Below are positions 6,891 to 14,265 of a stretch of DNA of 18,608 bases, piece by piece. The notes below the pieces were generated by a model. The model was not told the DNA's origin, did no database searches, and saw only the letters and a program-made list of their open reading frames with translations. Positions within the stretch are counted from its first letter, which is position 1; each line of letters starts with the position of its first letter. Source of the stretch: Palsa-459 sp035510855 (GTDB taxonomy: Bacteria > Actinomycetota > Acidimicrobiia > Acidimicrobiales > RAAP-2). The position numbers and the translations under genes are program-made. The DNA lies in assembly GCA_035510855.1 (NCBI GenBank), contig DATKGG010000010.1, positions 1 to 18,608 on the forward strand, in the 5' to 3' direction.

Positions 6891-8462
6891 GTGCCAGCGG
6901 CCGCGCCTCGGGCAGGTGCCCACGGCACGCTGCGACTGACCGACCGGCTCGTGCTCGTGTTCATTGGCGCGCTCACCGCAGGCGTCCACGTCGCGGCGAT
7001 CGCGCTCGGCCTGCGCTTCAGCTCGGACGAGCTGAACGGCGCGACGCTCTCGCAGGTCTGGCAGCTGCTTCCCGTGGGGCTGCTGCGCCACGACCTCTTC
7101 CAGAGCGTCGTGCGCCTCCAGAGCCAGCCGCCCCTCTTCAACTTGGTCACGGGCGGGTTCCTCGAGCTCCCCCACGTGACGCAGCCCTGGGCCGCCGACG
7201 CGGGGATGTTCGTCTGCGCGGGCGCCGTGGCGCTCGGGACCGCCGGCATGCTCCTCGAGCTCGGTGTCAGTCGGGTCACGGTCTTGGTGGTCGTGATCGT
7301 GTTCGTCGTCGCCGATCCTGCCCAGTTCCTCTACACCACCTACTACTTCTACGCGCTGCCGACCGCGGCGCTCGTCACGCTCTCGGGTTGGACGGCGGCC
7401 CGCTGGGTGCGAACCGAGCGGCTGGGACCCGGCCTCGCCTACGGCGTGCTCGCGGCCGCGCTGATCCTCACCAACAGCTCGTACCAGGTGTACACCGTCG
7501 CGCTGGCGACGGTCCCGGTCCTGTGGGTGCTGCGCCGCCGGTGGCGCGAGGCCGTCGCGGCCCTCCTCGTGCCGCTCGCGGTCGTCGCCGTCTGGTACTC
7601 GATCGACCTCGTCCAGTTCGGCTCCGCGACGACGTCGGGCTGGCTCGGCATGAACCTCGCGCGTGCGACCGTGCAGCTCGACTCGAGTGCCGACATCGAC
7701 GCGCTCATCAAGCAGGGCGCGCTCACCCCCACCGCCGCGGTGCGGCCGTTCTCGCCGCTGTCTGCCTACGGATCGCTCGGCGAGCACGTCCCGACGGGCC
7801 AGCAGGCGCTCGACCAGCGACTGAAGCCGGGCACCAAGGCCTTCCCCAACCCGAACTACAACAACATCGCCTACATCGGGATCGCCAAGTCGTACTTCAC
7901 GAACGACCTCCACTGGATCGAGCACCGCCCCCTGCACTACCTCAAGAACACGACGATCGGGCTGCGGCTCTGGCTGCTGCCGAGCGAGCAGTACTTCGCG
8001 ACGGTGGGCCTCGGCGGCGGCCAGACGTGGCACCTCGACGGCTACACGACGGTATACGACGAGGCGGTGCTCCTGCAAGGGAGCCCCGACCCGAATGCGG
8101 CGCTCACCGTCGTCGAGCACCAGGTCGGGCCGTCGCTCTCGAACGTGTCGATGACCCTCGCGCTCGAGACGCTCTTCGTCCTCGTGGTGCTGCCCATCGT
8201 CGCGTGGCGTCGCCGCAAGGTCGACCGAGCACGGGCAGCGGCCGCGCTGTGGGTCTGGGTGATCTGTGCGTCGGTGTTCGTGACGACGACCCTGCTCGAG
8301 ACCGCGGAGAACAACCGCTTCCGATTCGAGCTCGGCGGTCTCCCGCTCGTCGGGGCGACGGTCGCGGCCGTCTGGCTCTTCGATCGCTCCGGGCTCGGCC
8401 GCCAGGCAATCCGGTCGCTCAGGTCTCGGTCGTCGGCTCTTCTTCGGCCGCGCGAGTCGTGA
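6891..8462 (+). CDS. Multi-span membrane protein, GT-C-like (ArnT/PMT-type) glycosyltransferase candidate
   Basis: A 523-residue protein with about ten hydrophobic helices, starting near residue 18. An extracytoplasmic first loop carries SSDELN (Asp46, Glu47) and then QSQPPLFNLVTG (residues 77-88). An acidic pair in the first loop and a QPPLY/F-like motif are typical of GT-C enzymes of the ArnT/PMT type, which use lipid-phosphate sugars and act outside the membrane. A long hydrophilic loop (about residues 255-390) includes PNPNYNNIAYIGIAKSYF and precedes the last helices. Start GTG 6891 is supported by the TAGGTT hexamer six bases upstream. Its 3' end overlaps the convergent DUF6941 gene by 44 bases. 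The glycosyltransferase assignment is moderate; donor and acceptor are unknown. Confidence 0.7.
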   Translation: MPAAAPRAGAHGTLRLTDRLVLVFIGALTAGVHVAAIALGLRFSSDELNGATLSQVWQLLPVGLLRHDLFQSVVRLQSQPPLFNLVTGGFLELPHVTQPWAADAGMFVCAGAVALGTAGMLLELGVSRVTVLVVVIVFVVADPAQFLYTTYYFYALPTAALVTLSGWTAARWVRTERLGPGLAYGVLAAALILTNSSYQVYTVALATVPVLWVLRRRWREAVAALLVPLAVVAVWYSIDLVQFGSATTSGWLGMNLARATVQLDSSADIDALIKQGALTPTAAVRPFSPLSAYGSLGEHVPTGQQALDQRLKPGTKAFPNPNYNNIAYIGIAKSYFTNDLHWIEHRPLHYLKNTTIGLRLWLLPSEQYFATVGLGGGQTWHLDGYTTVYDEAVLLQGSPDPNAALTVVEHQVGPSLSNVSMTLALETLFVLVVLPIVAWRRRKVDRARAAAALWVWVICASVFVTTTLLETAENNRFRFELGGLPLVGATVAAVWLFDRSGLGRQAIRSLRSRSSALLRPRES

Positions 8463-8862
8463 ACGAGACCGACGCGCCGGGCAGGCTCTCGCCGTCGACC
8501 AAGAACCGCCACGTGTACCGGCTCGCGGGCACGAGCTGCAGCGGCCCGAGGTTGACCGCCATCGGGACGTCGACCGGGGAGCCCTCGGGCACGCCCGTCG
8601 GCTGGGCGACGGCGAAGTCGCCGCGCATCTCGATCGGCTGGGCGCCCTCGGGGGTCTCGATCATGACCGGGCCCCCGTCGGCGTCCTCCAAGAACAGCTC
8701 CCAGTGGTGCGAGAGGGAGAGCTCGTGCCAGTCGACCAGGAGCTTGACGGCGACGGCGGACGGCACGGGCATCGGACCGGTGACCGACCAGCCGCCGCCG
8801 AGGATGTACAGCTTGCCGTCGGCGACCTGGGCGCTGTCGCACAAGAGCATGGTCACCTGCAC
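8419..8862 (-). CDS. DUF6941 family protein
   Basis: A 147-residue soluble protein beginning QVTMLLCDSAQVADGKLYILGGGWSVTGP. That opening is characteristic of a small conserved actinobacterial family (DUF6941) with no known function. It looks beta-rich, with HHWELFLEDADGGPVMIE and ending RYTWRFLVDGESLPGASVSFTTRA, and it has an acidic tail. It has no signal peptide or membrane helix. The start GTG 8862 fits the family N-terminus and has TAGGCT six bases upstream. It is divergent from mcd, with 46 bases between the starts, and convergent and overlapping with the GT-C-like gene. The family name is from memory; function is unknown. Confidence 0.75.
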   Translation of the reverse strand: MQVTMLLCDSAQVADGKLYILGGGWSVTGPMPVPSAVAVKLLVDWHELSLSHHWELFLEDADGGPVMIETPEGAQPIEMRGDFAVAQPTGVPEGSPVDVPMAVNLGPLQLVPASRYTWRFLVDGESLPGASVSFTTRAAEEEPTTET

Positions 8863-8868
8863 GACCTG

Positions 8869-8874
8869 AGCCTA
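8869..8874 (-). promoter_or_regulatory. -10 hexamer TAGGCT 6 bases before GTG of DUF6941 gene
   Basis: TAGGCT, then CAGGTC, then the GTG at 8862, all read on the minus strand. This is the same leaderless arrangement as the neighbouring genes, within a 46-bp divergent region. Confidence 0.55.
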
Positions 8875-8895
8875 GGGCCGGGCGCCTCGATCACT

Positions 8896-8901
8896 TAGGT
8901 T
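8896..8901 (+). promoter_or_regulatory. -10 hexamer TAGGTT 7 bases before GTG of mcd
   Basis: TAGGTT is followed by GGAGCGC and the GTG at 8909, which again predicts a leaderless or nearly leaderless mRNA. The GGAG in the spacer could instead act as a very close Shine-Dalgarno, but then the hexamer would leave almost no leader. Confidence 0.5.
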
Positions 8902-8908
8902 GGAGCGC

Positions 8909-10507
8909 GTGACGGACCCGGCCGCCGACCTCGTGGGTGCTGCCGGCGCGATCGAAGCCATGGAGCGCACCGTCGGCGCAGCGACGGGGCGCCTCGTCGA
9001 GCTCGGCGGCGTCGACAAGAACCAGACGCTCGCCTACGAGCTCGCGCACGCCGCATCGGCGACCGCGGTCGCGCGCGCCGCGCTTCGCTACGCGACCCAC
9101 GGCGAGCTCGAGGCTCGCCTCGCCTGTGCGTTCATCGCCGACGCGGCCGCGGTCCTCTCGGCCACGACAACGGGCCGAGAGGCGCTGTTCGGCGTCGACG
9201 CGCACTGGCTCGACCCCGTTCGCGGGTTCGTCGCGGCATGCCTCGACCCCGACTTCGTTGGCGCGCTCGCAGAAACGCCCGGGTCGAGCCATCTCGATGA
9301 CGACTTCTCGCTCGTCGCGGACACCTTCCACCGGTTCGCGGCCGAGCAGGTTCGCCCCCACGCCGAGCACGTCCACCGGACCAACGGCGACATCCCCGAG
9401 GCGCTCATCAGCGGCCTCGCCGAGCTCGGCGGCCTCGGGCTGAGCGTGCCCGAGGAATACGGGGGGTTCGCCTCGGGCGGTGAGCACGACTACCTGGGCA
9501 TGGTGGTCGCGACCGAGGAGCTGACCTGGGGGTCTCTCGGGATCGGCGGCTCGCTCATCACGAGGCCAGAGATCCTGACGAGGGCGCTCGTGAACGGCGG
9601 GACCGAGGCCCAGCGACAGCGCTGGCTCCCGAGGCTCGCGACGGGCGAGGAGCTCGCGGCCGTGGCGGTCACCGAGCCCGACTTCGGCAGCGACGTGGCG
9701 GGGGTCACGACGATGGCGACCCGCGTCGACGGCGGCTGGGTCGTGACCGGCACCAAGACCTGGTGCACGTTCGCGGCGAGGGCGACGGTCCTCATGCTGC
9801 TCGCACGCACCAACCCGGATCGCTCGGCTGGGCACCGGGGGCTGTCGCTGTTCTTGGTCCAAAAGGCCGTCGGCGACGCGCACGGCTTCCGCTTCGACCA
9901 GCCCGGCGTCGAGGGGCGCGGCCCGGGCCGGCTCGAGGGCAGGCCCATCGACACGATCGGCTACCGGGGCATGCACTCCTACGAGCTCAGCTTCGAGGAC
10001 TGGTTCGTCCCCGACGACTGCCTGGTCGGCGGCGACGACGGCCTGGGACGCGGGTTCTACCTGCAGATGGGCGGCTTCGAGAACGGGCGGATCCAGACGG
10101 CCGCGAGGGCGCTCGGGGTGATGCAGGCCGCCTATGACGCCGCGGTCGCCTACGCGAGGGACCGGCGCGTCTTCGGCGCGGCGCTGCTCGACTACGAGCT
10201 GTCGCGCGTCAAGCTCGGGCGGATGGCGGCGGTCATCCAGTGCGCGAGGCAGTTCTCCTACGAGGTCGCGCGCACGATGGCGACGGGGGACGGCTCGCTG
10301 CAGGCCTCGATGGCGAAGGCCTACGTCTGCAGGGCGGCCGAGTGGGTGACGCGTGAGGCCATGCAGCTCCACGGCGGCATGGGCTACGCCGAGGAGTACT
10401 CCGTGAGCCGCTACTTCGTCGACGCCCGGGTGCTCTCGATCTTCGAGGGCGCCGACGAGACGCTGTGCTTGAAGGTCATCGCCCGGCGACTTGCCGAGCA
10501 GCGCTAG
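8909..10507 (+). CDS. mcd: Methylsuccinyl-CoA dehydrogenase (Mcd-type acyl-CoA dehydrogenase)
   Basis: A 532-residue flavoprotein predicted to oxidise (2S)-methylsuccinyl-CoA to mesaconyl-CoA in the ethylmalonyl-CoA pathway. Ordinary acyl-CoA dehydrogenases have about 380-400 residues; this one has an extra N-terminal helical domain of about 125 residues, as in Mcd. The catalytic core begins near LDDDFSLVADTFHRFA. Seen: GLSVPEEYGGFASGG, VAVTEPDFGSDVAG (FAD region), GTKTWCTFAARA, the Mcd-like GFYLQMGGFENGRIQTAARALGV, AMQLHGGMGYAEEYSVSRYF and SIFEGADETL. Glu513 sits where the catalytic base lies in many family members. Start GTG 8909 is preferred over TTG 8900 because TAGGTT ends seven bases before it. 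It is convergent with the lyase gene, with stops only four bases apart. Confidence 0.88.
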   Translation: MTDPAADLVGAAGAIEAMERTVGAATGRLVELGGVDKNQTLAYELAHAASATAVARAALRYATHGELEARLACAFIADAAAVLSATTTGREALFGVDAHWLDPVRGFVAACLDPDFVGALAETPGSSHLDDDFSLVADTFHRFAAEQVRPHAEHVHRTNGDIPEALISGLAELGGLGLSVPEEYGGFASGGEHDYLGMVVATEELTWGSLGIGGSLITRPEILTRALVNGGTEAQRQRWLPRLATGEELAAVAVTEPDFGSDVAGVTTMATRVDGGWVVTGTKTWCTFAARATVLMLLARTNPDRSAGHRGLSLFLVQKAVGDAHGFRFDQPGVEGRGPGRLEGRPIDTIGYRGMHSYELSFEDWFVPDDCLVGGDDGLGRGFYLQMGGFENGRIQTAARALGVMQAAYDAAVAYARDRRVFGAALLDYELSRVKLGRMAAVIQCARQFSYEVARTMATGDGSLQASMAKAYVCRAAEWVTREAMQLHGGMGYAEEYSVSRYFVDARVLSIFEGADETLCLKVIARRLAEQR

Positions 10508-10511
10508 GCGA

Positions 10512-11447
10512 CTACGCGCTTCGGCGAAGTCCGGCGCGCTCGCCGCGCGTGAGGAACTTGGTCGCCATCTTGCGGGAGGCCTCGTCGATCATCTCGTCGC
10601 CGAACATGACCGAGCCCTTGTGCTCGTCCTCGGTCGCCACGCGGTAGGCCTCCAAGATGTCCCAGGCGCGGTCGAACTGCTCTTGGGTGGGCGAGAAGAC
10701 CTCGTTCAGGATCGCCGCCTGGTCCGGGGTGAGGGCCCATTTTCCGTCGTAGCCGAGCATCCGCGCACGCATCGAGAACTCCCGGAGCGCGTCGGGGTCG
10801 CGGACCTTCAAGAACGGCCCGTCGATGACCTGGAGGCCGTTCGCGCGGCCCGCCATCAGGATCTTGGAGAACACGTAGTGGAAGTGGTCGCCGGGGTACT
10901 CGGGGATCGCCACCCCGCCGGTGAGCACCGGCATCTCGATCGACGCCGCGAAGTCGGCCGGCCCGAAGATGATCGTCTCGAGCCGAGGCGAGGCCGCGCA
11001 GATCTCCTCCACGTTGATGAGTCCCCGGGCGGTCTCGATCTGGGCCTCGATCCCGATGTGGCCGACCGGCAGCCCGCAGTTGCGCTCGATCTGGGTCAAG
11101 AGCAGGTCCAGGGCGATGACCTCGGCGGCGGACTGGACCTTGGGCAGCATGATCTCGTCGAGGCGGGGACCCGCCCCGCTCACGACCTCGATCACGTCCT
11201 CATAGGTCCACGCGGTGTCCCAGGCGTTGACCCGGACGCAGAGCACCCGGTCGTCCCAGTCGAGCTTCACGATCGCCTCGACGACTTTGGCGCGAGCGGC
11301 GATCTTCTCGTTGGGCGCGACGGCGTCTTCGAGGTCGAGGAACGACATGTCCGCCGCCACGGTCGGGGCCTTGGCGAGGAACCTCTCCGAGGACCCCGGG
11401 GTCGACAGGCACGACCGACGCGGGAGGTCCCTCGAGCGCTCAGACAT
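10512..11447 (-). CDS. CitE/HpcH-family CoA lyase, probable malyl-CoA/beta-methylmalyl-CoA lyase
   Basis: A 311-residue TIM-barrel lyase predicted to cleave beta-methylmalyl-CoA to glyoxylate and propionyl-CoA, and/or malyl-CoA to acetyl-CoA and glyoxylate, with Mg2+. Motifs: SCLSTPGSSERFLAKA, FLDLEDAVAP (residues 36-45), VRVNAWDT with Arg72, DEIMLPKVQSAAEV, IEAQIETARGL with Glu138, and FGPADFAAS with Asp165. Glu138 and Asp165 are spaced as the metal ligands of Mcl. The tail, ALTPDQAAILNEVFSPTQEQ, is also typical. Start ATG 11447 has TAGCCT six bases upstream and no Shine-Dalgarno. The closeness of mcd and the MaoC gene supports the ethylmalonyl-CoA role. A citrate-lyase beta-like activity on another acyl-CoA is the alternative. 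Confidence 0.87.
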   Translation of the reverse strand: MSERSRDLPRRSCLSTPGSSERFLAKAPTVAADMSFLDLEDAVAPNEKIAARAKVVEAIVKLDWDDRVLCVRVNAWDTAWTYEDVIEVVSGAGPRLDEIMLPKVQSAAEVIALDLLLTQIERNCGLPVGHIGIEAQIETARGLINVEEICAASPRLETIIFGPADFAASIEMPVLTGGVAIPEYPGDHFHYVFSKILMAGRANGLQVIDGPFLKVRDPDALREFSMRARMLGYDGKWALTPDQAAILNEVFSPTQEQFDRAWDILEAYRVATEDEHKGSVMFGDEMIDEASRKMATKFLTRGERAGLRRSA

Positions 11448-11453
11448 GGCGGC

Positions 11454-11459
11454 AGGCTA
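11454..11459 (-). promoter_or_regulatory. -10 hexamer TAGCCT 6 bases before ATG of CoA lyase
   Basis: TAGCCT, then GCCGCC, then ATG 11447 on the minus strand. It suggests a promoter for the lyase within the 38-base gap after the dienelactone hydrolase gene, giving a leaderless mRNA. Just upstream, AAGGGGCCCTT (11463-11473) is a 5+1+5 inverted repeat that could be an operator. Confidence 0.5.
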
Positions 11460-11485
11460 CCAAAGGGGCCCTTGCAGACCGTTCG

Positions 11486-12166
11486 TTAGCCAAGGTGAGA
11501 CGTGAGGAACGCAACCGTGCGCTCGAACATCAGCGACGCCGCCTCGGCGTCGTAGACCTCGGGGCGGTCCTCGTTCGCGAACGCGTGCTGCACGCCCTCG
11601 TAGACGTAGAGCTCGACCTCGCGCCCGCGGTCGCGGAGCGTCGTCGCGAGCGCCTCGGCGCCCCCGGGGGTGAAGTAGTCGTCGAGGCCCGCACAGTGGA
11701 TCTGGACCGCCGCGGCGAGCGCGGCGTAGTCGGGCTGGCCCTCGGCCCAGGGGTGCACGCCGTAGCAAGGGACGACGGCGGTAACCGCGTCGGGCCGATC
11801 ATTGCCGAGGAGCAGCGCGAGCCCGCCTCCCATGCAGTACCCGACGGTGCCGACCGAGGGGTGCCCGGTCCGCTTCACGAGCTCGTCGATCGCGCCGGAG
11901 AGCTCGCGAGCAGCCGCGTCGACCTCGAGGGACATCATCTCTTTGGCGGCCTCGTCGGGCTCGTCGAGCGGGACGGTGCGACCGCCGTAGAGGTCGGGCG
12001 CGAGCGCGGTGAACCCGGCAGCGGCGAACCGGTCGCACGTCGCTTCGATCTGGGGGACGACGCCCCACCACTCCTGGATGACAATCACCCCCGGGTCACC
12101 CTGGTCGCCTGCGAGGTAGCCCGAACCCGAGCCGCTGGCGGTCTGAAACTCGATCTTGGTGCCCAT
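11486..12166 (-). CDS. Dienelactone hydrolase family protein
   Basis: A 226-residue alpha/beta hydrolase of the dienelactone hydrolase (carboxymethylenebutenolidase) family. The usual signature is complete: QEWWG with Glu32, YCMGGG with the nucleophile Cys111, LDDYFTP with the catalytic Asp at 162 or 163, and VQHAFAN with His194. The length is typical, and there is no signal peptide, so it is cytosolic. Start ATG 12166 has TAGTTT six bases upstream. It lies 38 bases upstream of the CoA lyase on the same strand, so some read-through is possible. No other chlorocatechol or aromatic-degradation gene is nearby, so the natural substrate is unclear; family members hydrolyse varied esters and lactones. 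Confidence 0.92.
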   Translation of the reverse strand: MGTKIEFQTASGSGSGYLAGDQGDPGVIVIQEWWGVVPQIEATCDRFAAAGFTALAPDLYGGRTVPLDEPDEAAKEMMSLEVDAAARELSGAIDELVKRTGHPSVGTVGYCMGGGLALLLGNDRPDAVTAVVPCYGVHPWAEGQPDYAALAAAVQIHCAGLDDYFTPGGAEALATTLRDRGREVELYVYEGVQHAFANEDRPEVYDAEAASLMFERTVAFLTSHLG

Positions 12167-12172
12167 TCGAAC

Positions 12173-12178
12173 AAACTA
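12173..12178 (-). promoter_or_regulatory. -10 hexamer TAGTTT 6 bases before ATG of dienelactone hydrolase
   Basis: On the minus strand TAGTTT (TAnnnT) is followed by GTTCGA and then the ATG at 12166. No Shine-Dalgarno is visible, which fits a leaderless transcript. Confidence 0.55.
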
Positions 12179-12297
12179 TCCCGGGCTTGCCGTGCCACTG
12201 AAACGTCGCCTGAACTGCGACGATGGGGGCCCCGGCCAGCCCGAGCAGGCGGGCTGCTTTGCGAGGGTGGTCTGACTTCGGCCAGACTGTCCGGGTA

Positions 12298-13410
12298 GTG
12301 ACCGACGTCGGGCGCCCTGGGCGCACCTCGACGCCGCGGCCGATTAGGGGCGTTCGGCAGCTCCGGTGGGTGGTGGCACCCGCACTGGCCCTTGTCACAG
12401 TGTGCGCATGCACTGTGGTCGGTTCGTCACGTCCCGCGTTGGCCGATGGCGTCGCCACCGCCAAGGCGCAGGCGGCCGCGCTGCAGGTCAAGATCCAGAC
12501 GATCGCCAACGACATGTCGGCCGCAAGCCAGCAGTACGACAACGAGCGCAACCAGGTCGCGACGCTGACAAACCGGATCCGGCAGGCCAAGTCGGCGATT
12601 GGCAAGGACAAGGTCGCCGTGGTTGCCGACAGCGCCTCGCTGCAGAGCGCGGCGGTGAACGCCTACATCACGAGCGGCTCGATGGCGACCACCAACCCGC
12701 TCTTCGCGCAGAACGCGAACGAGCTCGGGCCGACCTCGGTGTACAACCAGGTGGCCGAGGGCAACCTCTCCGGGGACGTCGCGACCTTCACGAACGCGCA
12801 GCAGACGCTCGCCGTGCTCGAGGGCCAGTTGAACCAGTCCAAGCAAGCCGCGCAGCTCGCAGTGGGCGCGGAGCGCCGCCAGCTCAACTACCTCGCGGCG
12901 CTCAAGGGCCAGGTGAGCGCCGCGCTCGCCAGCGCCAACGCCGAGGTCCAGCAACAGCTGACCCTGCTCCACCAGGCCCAGCTGGCCGCTGCCCAGCTCA
13001 CGTTCACCCAGGGCGCCCCGACCGTGCCGAACCAGAGCTTCCCCGCACCGCCCCCCAACTCGAAGGCCAACATCGCGGTCGACACGGCGCTGTCGTTCCT
13101 CGGTGTGAAGTACTGCTGGGGCGGCGCCTCGCGGGCCTGCGTCGACTGCTCGGGCCTGACGATGCTCTCCTGGGAGGCGGCGGGCGTCGACCTCCCCCAC
13201 TACTCGGGCGACCAGTTCGCCGACTCGACGCCGGTGCCGCTCTTCGACCTCATGCCGGGTGACCTCCTCTTCTACGGACCCGGTGGCGACGAACACGTCG
13301 CCATGTACGTCGGACACGGCACGATGATCGAAGCGCCCTATACCGGGGCCTATGTGTGGCTCACCCCGGTGCGGTTCGGATACGGGTTCGCAGGGGCAGG
13401 CCGGCCGTAG
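12298..13410 (+). CDS. Secreted coiled-coil NlpC/P60 peptidoglycan endopeptidase (RipA-like)
   Basis: About 370 residues from GTG 12298. A basic N-terminus precedes a signal-peptide hydrophobic core (WVVAPALALVTVCACTVVG) with likely cleavage after RPALA. An Ala/Gln-rich coiled-coil region of about 180 residues follows, then a Pro-rich linker (FPAPPPNS), then an NlpC/P60 domain. The active site is Cys284 in VDCSGLT, His333 in DEHVAMYVG and Glu345 in MIEAP. The 49- and 12-residue spacings equal those I recall for the Cys-His-Glu triad of RipA. It should cut the stem peptide of peptidoglycan outside the cell, with the coiled coil possibly restraining or positioning it. The start is uncertain: an ATG at 12223 is in frame but would put about 50 residues before the hydrophobic core. 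It is first in an operon with the Lgt-like and GT-C-like genes. Confidence 0.9.
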   Translation: MTDVGRPGRTSTPRPIRGVRQLRWVVAPALALVTVCACTVVGSSRPALADGVATAKAQAAALQVKIQTIANDMSAASQQYDNERNQVATLTNRIRQAKSAIGKDKVAVVADSASLQSAAVNAYITSGSMATTNPLFAQNANELGPTSVYNQVAEGNLSGDVATFTNAQQTLAVLEGQLNQSKQAAQLAVGAERRQLNYLAALKGQVSAALASANAEVQQQLTLLHQAQLAAAQLTFTQGAPTVPNQSFPAPPPNSKANIAVDTALSFLGVKYCWGGASRACVDCSGLTMLSWEAAGVDLPHYSGDQFADSTPVPLFDLMPGDLLFYGPGGDEHVAMYVGHGTMIEAPYTGAYVWLTPVRFGYGFAGAGRP

Positions 13411-13419
13411 TCTCGGGGC

Positions 13420-14265
13420 GTGCGCCCCATCCCCACGGCGTTCCACATCGGGCCGCTCGAGTTCCACACCTACGGTCTCGGGCTCGCGATCGCGTTCTAC
13501 ATTGCCTGGCGGTACCTCGTCGCACGGGTTCGCGCGCGCGGCATCCGCACCGACCATCTCGTCGAGCTCGGCATCTGGGTCGTGGTCTCGGCCCTCCTTG
13601 GCGCGCGCCTCGTGCACGTGCTCACCAACTGGTCGACCTACTCGGGACAACCGCTCCAGGTCTTCGAGGTCTGGCACGGGGGGCTCGCGTCCTTCGGCGG
13701 GCTGATCTTCGCCGTGCCCACCGCGCTGTGGGTGAAGCACCGCCGATACCCAGAGATCGGGATCCTTGACGGACTCGACATCGCAGTGCCCGCGCTCGCC
13801 CTCGGATGGGCAGTCGGGCGGCTGCTCGGCCCCCAGCTCATGGTCGCCGGCGGCGGGCACCCGACAACCTCGTGGATCGGGATGTACTACGCGGGCCAGG
13901 CCGGCAAGCGGATCCCGGTGCCCATCATCCAGGCCTTGGAGGACGGCGCGCTCCTCGTCCTTCTCATCTTCGTCGAGCGCCGCCTCGAGCGGGCGAGCAC
14001 GGCGCGGACCCCGGCGGCCAGGCCCCCGACGGGGGCGCTGACGGCGATCGCCATGGTGGTCTGGGGGATCGCCCGCGGCCTCGACGAGCGGCTGTGGCTC
14101 GGTGAGGACGGTCACCTCGGCTCCGCCCTCGTCCAGGGCGCGAGCGTCGCACTCGCGATCGGCGGGCTCGTGATCGGCATCGCCGTCTACCGCAACTGGC
14201 GCTCGTTCCTCACCGCGCCCGCGCGCCCAGCCGTCCCTGGCCCGACCCAGCCCGCCGAACCGTGA
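13420..14265 (+). CDS. Lgt-family membrane protein, divergent (signature motif lost)
   Basis: A 281-residue protein with about seven membrane helices that aligns along its length with prolipoprotein diacylglyceryl transferase (Lgt), which lipidates the cysteine of lipoproteins. Conserved: FHIGPLEFHTYGL (Tyr18), LGARLVHVL, VFEVWHGGLASFGGL, GWAVGRLLG with Arg134 (E. coli Arg143), the Gln/Glu pair in IIQALED, and Arg219 and Glu223 in ARGLDE (E. coli Arg239 and Glu243). Lost: the GN-F-N-x-E signature after the conserved Gly-Arg, replaced by GPQLMVAGGGHP. Start GTG 13420 lies nine bases after the NlpC/P60 stop. Its TGA overlaps the GTG of the next gene. Without the signature, ordinary Lgt activity is doubtful, so it may be a paralogue with a changed role. 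Confidence 0.82.
   Translation: MRPIPTAFHIGPLEFHTYGLGLAIAFYIAWRYLVARVRARGIRTDHLVELGIWVVVSALLGARLVHVLTNWSTYSGQPLQVFEVWHGGLASFGGLIFAVPTALWVKHRRYPEIGILDGLDIAVPALALGWAVGRLLGPQLMVAGGGHPTTSWIGMYYAGQAGKRIPVPIIQALEDGALLVLLIFVERRLERASTARTPAARPPTGALTAIAMVVWGIARGLDERLWLGEDGHLGSALVQGASVALAIGGLVIGIAVYRNWRSFLTAPARPAVPGPTQPAEP

Noticed and set aside
6833..7279. Longer N-terminus for the MaoC protein
   Set aside because: It lies antisense to the GT-C-like gene and is low-complexity; the family begins just after GTG 6832.
6336..8120. Long minus-strand open frame (594 codons) and similar long antisense frames at 8891-10372, 12427-14115 and 14187-15791
   Set aside because: They are Arg/Asp/Glu/Val-rich shadows of convincing plus-strand genes in high-GC DNA, with no recognisable domain.
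6542..8869. Plus-strand open frame of 775 codons
   Set aside because: It crosses maoC antisense, the GT-C-like gene out of frame and DUF6941 antisense; its composition is frame-shadow-like.
12223..12297. Upstream ATG for the NlpC/P60 gene
   Set aside because: It would put an Arg-rich stretch of about 50 residues before the signal-peptide core; GTG 12298 gives a more normal, though still long, N-region.
12400..12440. Possible lipobox (VTVCAC) in the NlpC/P60 signal peptide
   Set aside because: The residues before either Cys do not fit a standard lipobox well, and a Sec cleavage site RPALA follows.
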